This document shows, in pieces, positions 1 to 5,409 of a stretch of 6,486 bases of DNA (positions are counted from its first letter, which is position 1; each line of letters opens with the position of its first letter). The DNA lies in NCBI GenBank assembly GCA_002386405.1, contig DGIP01000334.1:1186-7671 (forward strand), read 5' to 3'. A model generated the notes under the pieces. That model saw nothing but the letters and a program-made list of their open reading frames with translations. It was not told the DNA's origin and ran no database searches. A program made the translations under genes and the position numbers. This DNA comes from Stenotrophomonas maltophilia. Its GTDB lineage: Bacteria; Pseudomonadota; Gammaproteobacteria; Xanthomonadales; Xanthomonadaceae.

Positions 1-367
1 CTTCGCCGCTGTCCGGCGCCAACTCGGCCGCCTTCTGGAACAGCGGACCGGCTGCGGCATCATCACCGCGCCGGTTGGCCAGCGCCGCCAGCATGATGTA
101 GGCATCCGGCCGGCCCGCATCCAGCTTGAGTGCGCTCCTGGCGCGCTTCTCGGAGACGTCCATCGCCCCGGCGCGGAATGCCTCGGCCGACAATGTCATC
201 TGGTCCTGGTAGCTGACCCGGCGACGGGTGTCAGCGTTGTCGCGCGCCACGTATTCGGGCGCGACGCCCAAGGGTGCGGTCGGAGGTTTGACGCCTTTGT
301 TGCCACACCCGGCGAGTGCCAGCGCGACGAAAAGAACGGCTGGCAATCGGCGGTCAGGCAGCGGCAT
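1..367 (-). CDS. pilF: Type IV pilus biogenesis/stability lipoprotein PilF/PilW (5' part, cut by window start)
   Basis: The first 122 codons are visible; the 3' end lies beyond base 1. The protein opens with a lipoprotein signal peptide: basic residues at 6-7, a hydrophobic stretch at about 9-19, and the lipobox L18-A19-G20-C21, so C21 should be lipidated. The +2 residue is Gly, not Asp, which fits outer-membrane sorting. After a Pro-rich linker, residues from about 58 form alpha-helical TPR-like units, with alanine-rich helices ending in patterns such as [16 protein letters not shown] and [13 protein letters not shown]. In Pseudomonas and Neisseria this family is the pilotin-type lipoprotein needed for PilQ secretin assembly and pilus stability; that role is inferred here. 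The family is usually about 250 residues, so roughly half is missing. The ATG (365-367) lies inside the end of rlmN, overlapping it by 14 bases, with a weak GGGA ribosome site about 9 bases upstream. The family call rests on lipobox plus TPR plus position after rlmN. Confidence 0.85.
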   Translation of the reverse strand, partial: MPLPDRRLPAVLFVALALAGCGNKGVKPPTAPLGVAPEYVARDNADTRRRVSYQDQMTLSAEAFRAGAMDVSEKRARSALKLDAGRPDAYIMLAALANRRGDDAAAGPLFQKAAELAPDSGE

Positions 368-1559
368 CCCGGTTTTTCCCGTCCTGGAGCGTTTTGTTGA
401 ACTCGGCCTGGCGGCGGGTACGATCCATCACCTGGCCCTTGAGCTGGCCACAGGCGGCATCGATGTCGTCGCCACGGGTGCGCCGCACCATCGTCAGCAC
501 CTGCTGGTCCAGCAGGATCTTCTGGAAGGCGCGGATCTCCGCATCACCGGAGCGCTCATAGCGGGTACCGGGGAACGGATTGAACGGAATCAGGTTGACC
601 TTGCCCGAATGCGAGGCCTGCACGGCATTGTCGAACTGGCGCATCAGCCGCGCCAGCTGGCGGGCGTGCTCGGGCTGGTCGTTGATGCCCTTCATCAGGG
701 TGTATTCGAAGGTGACCGATTCGCGGCGCTTGTTGGCACGCAGGTAGCGCGCGCACGAGGCCATCAGCTCCACGATCGGGTACTTCTTGTTGAGCGGCAC
801 CAGCGTCTCGCGCAGCGCGTCATTGGGCGCATGCAGCGACACCGCCAGCGACACATCGCTTTCGGCGGACAGGCGGTCGATCTGCGGCACCAGGCCGGAG
901 GTCGACAGGGTCACGCGCTTGTTGGCCAGGCCGTAGCCCAGGTCGTCGCGCATCACGCTCATGGCGCGCACGACGTTGTCGAAATTCATCAACGGCTCGC
1001 CCATGCCCATCATCACCACGTTGGTGAGGCGACGCTGCTTGTGCGGGATGTTGCCCAGGTGGCGCGCCGCCACCCACACCTGGCCGATGATCTCGGCGGT
1101 GGAGAGGTTGCGGTTGAAGCCCTGGGTGGCGGTGGAGCAGAACGTGCAGTTCAGCGCGCAGCCCACCTGCGACGACACGCACAGCGTGCCGCGGTTCTTA
1201 TCCGGGATGTAGACCGCTTCGATCGCGTTCTTGCCATCGGTGCCCATGGCCAGCAGCCACTTGTGGGTACCGTCGGCCGACGGCTTGTCGAAGACGATGT
1301 TCGGCACGCGGACTTCGGCATGCTGCTGCAGCTTGCTGCGCAGCGCCTTGCCCAGGTCGGTCATCTGGTCGAAATCGGTGACGTAGTGGTGGTGGATCCA
1401 CTTCATCACCTGGTGGGCACGGTAGCGCGCTTCGCCGAGTGTCTCGGCGAAGAAGCGCTCCAATCCCTCGCGATCGAGGTCGAGCAGGTTCTGCTTGGCC
1501 ACCGGCGCGCCCTGGGCGAGCACGATGGGGATGGCGTTGGGCTGTACGACCTCGTTCAC
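354..1559 (-). CDS. rlmN: Dual-specificity 23S rRNA (A2503-C2) / tRNA (A37-C2) methyltransferase RlmN
   Basis: A cytosolic radical-SAM enzyme that makes 2-methyladenosine at A2503 of 23S rRNA, in the peptidyl-transferase centre, and at A37 of some tRNAs. With the GTG start the product is 401 residues, normal for the family. Visible landmarks are the [4Fe-4S]-binding CX3CX2C motif (C134, C138, C141), the upstream conserved C127 in [16 protein letters not shown] at 185-189 in the SAM-binding core, and C370 in the [15 protein letters not shown] tail. C370 corresponds to E. coli C355, the cysteine that carries the methyl group, and C127 to C118, so all five key cysteines are present. The open frame runs another 34 codons upstream, but that part is Arg/Ser/Pro-rich and overlaps ndk. 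The GTG at 1557-1559 has a good GAGAG ribosome site and starts the xanthomonad-like [12 protein letters not shown] sequence. It follows ndk by 10 bases and overlaps pilF by 14. Confidence 0.96.
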   Translation of the reverse strand: MNEVVQPNAIPIVLAQGAPVAKQNLLDLDREGLERFFAETLGEARYRAHQVMKWIHHHYVTDFDQMTDLGKALRSKLQQHAEVRVPNIVFDKPSADGTHKWLLAMGTDGKNAIEAVYIPDKNRGTLCVSSQVGCALNCTFCSTATQGFNRNLSTAEIIGQVWVAARHLGNIPHKQRRLTNVVMMGMGEPLMNFDNVVRAMSVMRDDLGYGLANKRVTLSTSGLVPQIDRLSAESDVSLAVSLHAPNDALRETLVPLNKKYPIVELMASCARYLRANKRRESVTFEYTLMKGINDQPEHARQLARLMRQFDNAVQASHSGKVNLIPFNPFPGTRYERSGDAEIRAFQKILLDQQVLTMVRRTRGDDIDAACGQLKGQVMDRTRRQAEFNKTLQDGKNRDAAA

Positions 1560-1566
1560 GGCATTA

Positions 1567-1571
1567 CTCTC
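1567..1571 (-). promoter_or_regulatory. Ribosome binding site that fixes the GTG start of rlmN
   Basis: On the minus strand GAGAG lies 7 bases before GTG (1557-1559). Its first two bases are the last two of the ndk TGA stop codon (1570-1572). Ribosomes terminating on ndk would therefore sit directly on the rlmN initiation site, which suggests translational coupling. An ATG 3 bases before the GTG is in another frame and meets TGA after two codons, so it is not a start. Confidence 0.65.
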
Positions 1572-1995
1572 AGCGCGAGACCACTTCGGTCGCGGCGAAG
1601 AAGTACGCGATTTCAATCGCGGCATTCTCGACCGAGTCCGAGCCGTGGGCGGCATTGGCATCGATGGAATCGGCGAAGTCGGCGCGGATGGTGCCCGGCG
1701 CAGCGTCCTTCGGATTGGTGGCGCCCAGCAGGTCGCGGTGGGCCAGCACGGCGTTGTCGCCTTCCAGCGCCTGGATCATCACCGGGCCGGAGATCATGAA
1801 CTCGACCAGCGCGTTGAAGAACGGACGCTCCTTGTGCACGGCGTAGAAGCCTTCGGCTTCACGGCGCGACAGCTGCTTGTACTTGGCAGCCACGACCTTC
1901 AGGCCAGCCTTTTCGAAGCGGGCGTAGATTTCACCGATGACGTTCTTGGCGACGGCGTCCGGCTTGATGATGGAAAGGGTGCGCTCCAGCGCCAT
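1570..1995 (-). CDS. ndk: Nucleoside diphosphate kinase
   Basis: Transfers the gamma-phosphate of ATP to (d)NDPs through a phosphohistidine intermediate, balancing cytosolic nucleotide pools. The product is 141 residues, typical for bacterial Ndk, and is one domain throughout. It starts [15 protein letters not shown], with K11 of the nucleotide-binding site, and contains NAAHGSDS with the catalytic H117 and the adjacent S119, at the same numbering as E. coli Ndk. ERPFF (56-60), the GPV segment (70-72) and the [14 protein letters not shown] segment (91-104) are the usual nucleotide-contacting regions. The ATG has a strong ribosome site on the minus strand (GGAGAA, 2001-2006) 5 bases upstream. 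It is the first gene of the leftward ndk-rlmN-pilF run. An intrinsic-type terminator sits about 50 bases upstream of its start, in or before its leader, so its promoter position is unsettled. Confidence 0.98.
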   Translation of the reverse strand: MALERTLSIIKPDAVAKNVIGEIYARFEKAGLKVVAAKYKQLSRREAEGFYAVHKERPFFNALVEFMISGPVMIQALEGDNAVLAHRDLLGATNPKDAAPGTIRADFADSIDANAAHGSDSVENAAIEIAYFFAATEVVSR

Positions 1996-2042
1996 GGGAA
2001 TTCTCCGTTGGGCGGGCCACTGATCAGCCCGAGAGTAACATG

Positions 2043-2070
2043 AAAAAAACCCGCGTCGAAACGCGGGCTT
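2043..2070 (-). terminator. Intrinsic terminator pointing leftward, upstream of ndk
   Basis: Read on the minus strand, CCCGCGT-TTCG-ACGCGGG forms a perfect 7-bp GC-rich stem closed by a TTCG tetraloop, followed at once by seven T residues. A G-T pair and two A-T pairs can extend the base using the flanking AAG and TTT. This is a textbook Rho-independent terminator for a leftward transcript. On the plus strand there is no T-run after the stem, so it is one-directional. The next gene to the right (tetR) is divergent, so no annotated leftward gene ends here. It may be an attenuator in the ndk leader, or the end of a small or antisense transcript. Confidence 0.8.
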
Positions 2071-2089
2071 AGCCTATATACGTGGCGTG

Positions 2090-2119
2090 ATTCTACAACC
2101 TCTGGTTACGTCTTGCCAC
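2090..2119 (-). promoter_or_regulatory. Candidate sigma-70 type promoter upstream of ndk
   Basis: On the minus strand TAGAAT (2090-2095, 5 of 6 matches to the -10 consensus) is preceded by an 18-base spacer and GTGGCA (2114-2119, 4 of 6 matches to -35). A transcript would begin near 2083 and run straight into the terminator hairpin at 2043-2070 before reaching ndk. A 6-bp inverted repeat (CGTGGC at 2081-2086, GCCACG at 2115-2120) flanks the element. I see no better promoter between the terminator and ndk, but promoter calls by eye in GC-rich DNA are weak. Confidence 0.3.
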
Positions 2120-2208
2120 GCCCTGCGTCACAGCCCCGCGCCGTGCAGGACATCCCGCCGTTCAGGTTGGCAGGCATGAACGGGCAGCAACATCTTGTGC
2201 GCCGCAGC

Positions 2209-2237
2209 ATGCCAGCGGCGATGCCGAGGTCTAATAT
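2209..2237 (+). promoter_or_regulatory. Candidate promoter of the tetR-fadB-fadA operon
   Basis: ATGCCA (2209-2214, 4 of 6 matches to -35) and TAATAT (2232-2237, 4 of 6 matches to -10) are separated by 17 bases, with a predicted transcript start near 2244. This is the only AT-rich stretch before tetR. The 18-base inverted repeat at 2236-2253 begins at the end of the -10 element and covers the expected start site, the usual place for an autorepressor operator. The resulting 5' leader would be only about 28 bases. Confidence 0.4.
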
Positions 2238-2253
2238 CAAACAATCGTTTGAT
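2236..2253. promoter_or_regulatory. Predicted PsrA-type operator (inverted repeat)
   Basis: ATCAAAC-AATC-GTTTGAT is a perfect 7-bp inverted repeat with a 4-base spacer, ending 18 bases before the tetR start codon. The inner part CAAAC-N4-GTTTG fits the form described for PsrA sites in Pseudomonas ((C/G)AAAC-N2-4-GTTT(G/C)), where PsrA, a TetR-family protein released by long-chain fatty acyl ligands, represses its own gene and beta-oxidation genes. Its position over the candidate transcript start suggests autorepression of the whole operon. The repeat is direct observation; assigning it to the adjacent regulator is inference. Confidence 0.75.
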
Positions 2254-2271
2254 TGAACCCCTGCCCCGCCC

Positions 2272-2934
2272 ATGGCCAAACCTGCCCACTTTTCCACCAA
2301 GGACCGCATTCTCGGCGCTGCCGAGGAGCTGTTCGCCCTGCACGGGTTCGCCGGGACGTCGCTGCGCCAGGTGACCAGCCAGGCCGATGTGAACATCGCC
2401 GCGGTGAACTACCACTTCGGCTCCAAGGAAAACCTGGTCAACGAAGTGTTCCGCCGGCGCATGGACGAGATGACCGCCGCGCGCCTCGCGCAGCTGGACA
2501 ACGCCCGGCGCGACCACCCGGGGCAACTGCGCCCGGTGCTGGCAGCGTTCGTCGAACCGGCGCTGGCCATGGCCCAGGACCGCCAGACCGGGGGCGCGTT
2601 CGTCCGCGTCATCGCCCGCGCCTACGCGGAAAAGAACGACAACCTGCGCAAGTTCCTCTCCGACCACTACGGCCACGTCCTGCGCGAGTTCGGCAAGGCA
2701 ATCGCCGCCAGCGTGCCTGGCCTGAGCAAGGAAGAGCTGTATTGGCGGCTGGACTTCCTGGCCGGCGCCCTGACCTACGCCATGGCCGACTTCGGGCTGA
2801 TCAAGCGACCCGCCGGTGTCACCGAAGCGGCGCATCGTGCCCATGCGGCCCAAGAACTCATCCATTTCGCCGAAGCCGGTTTCCGCGCCAGCGCGGCCAC
2901 CACCGCTGCGGCGACGCCCCTTGCCACCCCGTAA
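2272..2934 (+). CDS. TetR-family transcriptional repressor, PsrA-like, of fatty-acid degradation
   Basis: A 220-residue protein with the TetR layout. The N-terminal DNA-binding domain spans about residues 10-60 (RILGAAEELFALHGFAGTSLRQVTSQADVNIAAVNYHFGSKENL). The helix-turn-helix is near 29-52 and the recognition helix includes VNIAAVNYHF (40-49), very close to what I recall of the PsrA recognition region. Residues about 75-205 are the helical ligand-binding and dimerisation part, with an aromatic segment (ELYWRLDFLAGALTYAMADFG) that could contribute to an acyl pocket. The last 17 residues are Ala/Thr-rich and probably disordered. The only plausible start is the ATG at 2272, since an in-frame stop lies 5 codons upstream and the next ATG would remove the HTH. 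No Shine-Dalgarno sequence is visible before it. It is the first gene of an operon with fadB and fadA and has its own palindromic operator, so I infer an acyl-CoA or fatty-acid-released autorepressor. The ligand is unproven. Confidence 0.9.
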   Translation: MAKPAHFSTKDRILGAAEELFALHGFAGTSLRQVTSQADVNIAAVNYHFGSKENLVNEVFRRRMDEMTAARLAQLDNARRDHPGQLRPVLAAFVEPALAMAQDRQTGGAFVRVIARAYAEKNDNLRKFLSDHYGHVLREFGKAIAASVPGLSKEELYWRLDFLAGALTYAMADFGLIKRPAGVTEAAHRAHAAQELIHFAEAGFRASAATTAAATPLATP

Positions 2935-2956
2935 CGCCGGGCCCCATATCACCCCC

Positions 2957-2980
2957 GTAGAGCCGGGCCCTGCCCGGCTT
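2957..2980 (+). repeat. REP element of SMAG type (GTAG-headed palindrome) between tetR and fadB
   Basis: GTAG (2957-2960) is followed at once by AGCCGGGC-CCT-GCCCGGCT, a perfect 8-bp stem with a 3-base loop (2961-2979). A tetranucleotide GTAG head in front of an imperfect or perfect GC-rich palindrome is the defining form of the SMAG repeats of Stenotrophomonas maltophilia, a REP family thought to be spread by RAYT (TnpA-REP) transposases. There is no T-run behind the stem, so it is not an intrinsic terminator. Sitting in a 70-base gap of a probable operon, it may act as an mRNA-stabilising or processing hairpin. Only one copy is in this window, so the repeat nature rests on the recognised motif. 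Confidence 0.75.
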
Positions 2981-3004
2981 CCAGACCAACAAAGGCTTAT
3001 CGAC

Positions 3005-5377
3005 ATGTCCAATTCCCTGCTAGTCCGCCGCGCCGCCGTGCTGGGTGCCGGCGTCATGGGTGCCCAGATCGCGGCCCACCTGACCAATGCCGGCGTCGAC
3101 ACCGTGCTGTTCGACCTTCCCGCCAAGGAAGGTCCTGCCGACGGCATCGTGCTCAAGGCCATCGCCAACCTGGGCAAGCTCAGCCCCGCCCCGCTCGCCA
3201 GCAAGTCCTACGCCGAAGCGATCACCCCGGCCAACTATGAAACCGGCCTGGAGCAGCTGCGCGACTGCGACCTGATCATCGAAGCCATCGCCGAACGGAT
3301 GGACTGGAAGCAGGACCTGTACAAGAAGATCGCCCCGTTCGTGGCCGATCATGCCGTGCTGGCCTCCAACACCTCCGGCCTGGGCATCAACAAGCTCGCC
3401 GATGTGCTGCCCGAACAGCTGCGCCACCGCTTCTGCGGCGTGCACTTCTTCAACCCGCCGCGCTACATGCACCTGGCAGAGCTGATCCCGGCCACCACCA
3501 CCGACGCCGCCGTGCTGGAAGGCCTGGAAAGCTTCCTGGTCACCACCCTGGGCAAGGGCGTGGTGTACGCCAAGGACACCCCGAACTTCATCGGCAACCG
3601 CATCGGCGTGTTCTCGATCCTGTCCACCATCTTCCACACCCAGCAGTTCGGCCTGGGCTTCGATGAAGTCGATGGCCTGACCGGCCCGCTGGTCGGCCGC
3701 CCGAAGTCGGCCACCTACCGCACCTCCGACGTGGTCGGCCTGGACACCATGGCCCACGTCATCAAGACCATGGGCGACACCCTGCCGAACGACCCGTGGC
3801 ACCAGTACTTCGCCTCGCCGAAGTGGCTGGACGCGCTGATCGCCAAGGGTGCACTGGGACAGAAGACCGGCGCCGGCATCTTCCGCAAGGTCGGCAAGGA
3901 CATCGTGGTGCTGGACCTGGAAAAGCAGGACTACCGTCCGGCTGACCGCACCGCCGCGCCGGAAGTGGTCGAAATCCTGAAGATCAGGAACCCGGCCGAG
4001 AAGTTCGCCAAGCTGCGCGAAAGCCAGCACCCGCAGGCGCAGTTCCTGTGGGCGACCTTCCGCGACCTGTTCCATTACAGCGCCTACCACCTGGCCGACA
4101 TCGCTGAAACCGCGCGCGACGTCGACCTGGCCATCCGCTGGGGCTACGGCTGGTCGCTGGGCCCGTTCGAAACCTGGCAGGCCGCCGGCTGGAAGCAGGT
4201 CGCGCAGTGGATCGCCGATGACATCGTGGCAGGCAAGAGCATGAGCAACGCCCCGCTGCCGGATTGGGTGTTCGATGGCCGCGACGGCGTGCACGCCGCC
4301 GAAGGCAGCTACAGCCCGACCCGCAACGCCAAGCTGCCGCGTTCGGCGCTGCCGGTGTACCAGCGCCAGCGCTTCCCGGATCCGCTGCTGGGCGAAACCT
4401 TCAGCCCGGGCGAAACCGTGTTCGAGAACGACGGCGTGCGCATGTGGCACGACGGCGACGGCATCGCCGTGGTCAGCTTCAAGACCAAGATGAACACCGT
4501 CTCCGACCACGTGCTCAACGGCCTGCAGGAAGCGATCAAGCGCGCCGAGCAGGGCTTCAAGGGCCTGGTGATCTGGCAGCAGAAGGAACCCTTCTCCGCC
4601 GGTGCCGACCTGGCCGGCGCGCTCGGCCTGCTGCAGGCCGGCAAGGTCGACCAGTTCGAAGAAATGGTGCACAACTTCCAGCGCACCAGCCAGGCGATCA
4701 AGTACGCGCTGGTGCCGGTGGTGACCGCCGTGCGCGGGCTGGCCCTGGGTGGCGGCTGCGAATTCCAGATGCACAGCGCCAAGAGCGTGGCCGCCCTGGA
4801 AAGCTACATCGGCCTGGTGGAAGCCGGCGTCGGCCTGCTGCCCGCCGGTGGTGGCCTGAAGGAACTGGCGGTGCGCGCCTCCCAGGCCGCCGGCCCGGGC
4901 GGTGATGTGTTCGCCGAACTGAAGAAGACCTTCGAAACCGTGGCCATGGCCAAGGTCTCCAACTCGGCGGTCAACGCCAAGGAACTGGGCCTGATGCGCG
5001 CCACCGACAAGGTGGTGTTCAACAGCTTCGAAGCGCTGCACATCGCCAAGGCCGAAGTGCAGGCGCTGGCCGAAGGCGGCTACCGTCCGCCGATGCCGGC
5101 CCGCCGCATCCAGGTGGCCGGTGACGTGGGTATCGCCACCTTCAAGATGATGCTGGTGAACATGCTCGAGGGCCGCTTCATCAGCCCGTACGACTACGAA
5201 ATCGCCGTGCGCATCGCCACCGTGCTGTGTGGTGGCGAAGTGGACCGCGGCACGCTGGTGGACGAAGAGTGGCTGCTGACCCTGGAGCGCAAGCACTTCG
5301 TCGAGCTGGCCCAGCAGGAAAAGACCCAGGCCCGCATCGCGCACATGCTCAAGACCGGCAAGCCGCTGCGTAACTGA
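3005..5377 (+). CDS. fadB: Bifunctional 3-hydroxyacyl-CoA dehydrogenase / enoyl-CoA hydratase (FadN-type domain order)
   Basis: A 790-residue cytosolic beta-oxidation enzyme that hydrates trans-2-enoyl-CoA and oxidises the L-3-hydroxyacyl-CoA with NAD+. The dehydrogenase half comes first: a Rossmann GAGVMG loop (14-19), D37 at the end of the second strand (NAD preference), SNTS (121-124), catalytic H147 in GVHFFNP with partner E159, and NFIGNR (194-199). A second dehydrogenase C-terminal-like unit lies around 345-400 (WGYGWSLGPFETW). The crotonase fold follows at about 470-690. It has the oxyanion-hole segments FSAGADL (530-536) and LALGGGCE (579-586) and both hydratase glutamates, E586 and E606, 20 residues apart as in E. 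coli FadB E119/E139. The domain order is opposite to E. coli FadB and matches Bacillus FadN in order and length. The ATG has a weak AAAGG ribosome site 9 bases upstream. The frame stays open 63 codons further up, but that part overlaps tetR and the REP element. It probably works with FadA. Confidence 0.95.
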   Translation: MSNSLLVRRAAVLGAGVMGAQIAAHLTNAGVDTVLFDLPAKEGPADGIVLKAIANLGKLSPAPLASKSYAEAITPANYETGLEQLRDCDLIIEAIAERMDWKQDLYKKIAPFVADHAVLASNTSGLGINKLADVLPEQLRHRFCGVHFFNPPRYMHLAELIPATTTDAAVLEGLESFLVTTLGKGVVYAKDTPNFIGNRIGVFSILSTIFHTQQFGLGFDEVDGLTGPLVGRPKSATYRTSDVVGLDTMAHVIKTMGDTLPNDPWHQYFASPKWLDALIAKGALGQKTGAGIFRKVGKDIVVLDLEKQDYRPADRTAAPEVVEILKIRNPAEKFAKLRESQHPQAQFLWATFRDLFHYSAYHLADIAETARDVDLAIRWGYGWSLGPFETWQAAGWKQVAQWIADDIVAGKSMSNAPLPDWVFDGRDGVHAAEGSYSPTRNAKLPRSALPVYQRQRFPDPLLGETFSPGETVFENDGVRMWHDGDGIAVVSFKTKMNTVSDHVLNGLQEAIKRAEQGFKGLVIWQQKEPFSAGADLAGALGLLQAGKVDQFEEMVHNFQRTSQAIKYALVPVVTAVRGLALGGGCEFQMHSAKSVAALESYIGLVEAGVGLLPAGGGLKELAVRASQAAGPGGDVFAELKKTFETVAMAKVSNSAVNAKELGLMRATDKVVFNSFEALHIAKAEVQALAEGGYRPPMPARRIQVAGDVGIATFKMMLVNMLEGRFISPYDYEIAVRIATVLCGGEVDRGTLVDEEWLLTLERKHFVELAQQEKTQARIAHMLKTGKPLRN

Positions 5378-5409
5378 TCGGCCCGAACCACATTCAAGAG
5401 ATCGCCACA

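Noticed and set aside
1560..1661. 34-codon upstream extension of rlmN starting inside ndk
   Set aside because: The translation is Arg/Ser/Pro-rich and lies wholly over the end of ndk. The GTG at 1557-1559 has a well-placed ribosome site and gives the normal family length.
228..1799. 523-codon plus-strand open frame across pilF, rlmN and ndk
   Set aside because: It runs antisense to three recognised genes, crosses their boundaries, has low-complexity His/Arg/Gly-rich translation, and has no ribosome site of its own.
2081..2120. tRNA-like or riboswitch-like fold (CGTGGC ... GCCACG with an inner AACC-TCT-GGTT hairpin)
   Set aside because: The outer stem is only 6 bp and the inner one 4 bp; there is no tRNA T-arm consensus, anticodon arm or known riboswitch core. 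It may be chance or part of the promoter region.
2961..2979. The tetR-fadB palindrome as an intrinsic terminator
   Set aside because: There is no T-run after the stem on either strand, and the GTAG head identifies it better as a REP/SMAG element.
2816..3004. 63-codon upstream extension of fadB in the same frame
   Set aside because: It overlaps the tetR coding sequence and the REP palindrome, is Pro/Arg-rich and unlike any dehydrogenase N-terminus. The Rossmann strand begins normally just after the ATG at 3005.
2128..3204. 358-codon minus-strand open frame over tetR and the start of fadB
   Set aside because: It is antisense to a clear HTH protein and a Rossmann domain, has no motif, and is explained by codon bias.
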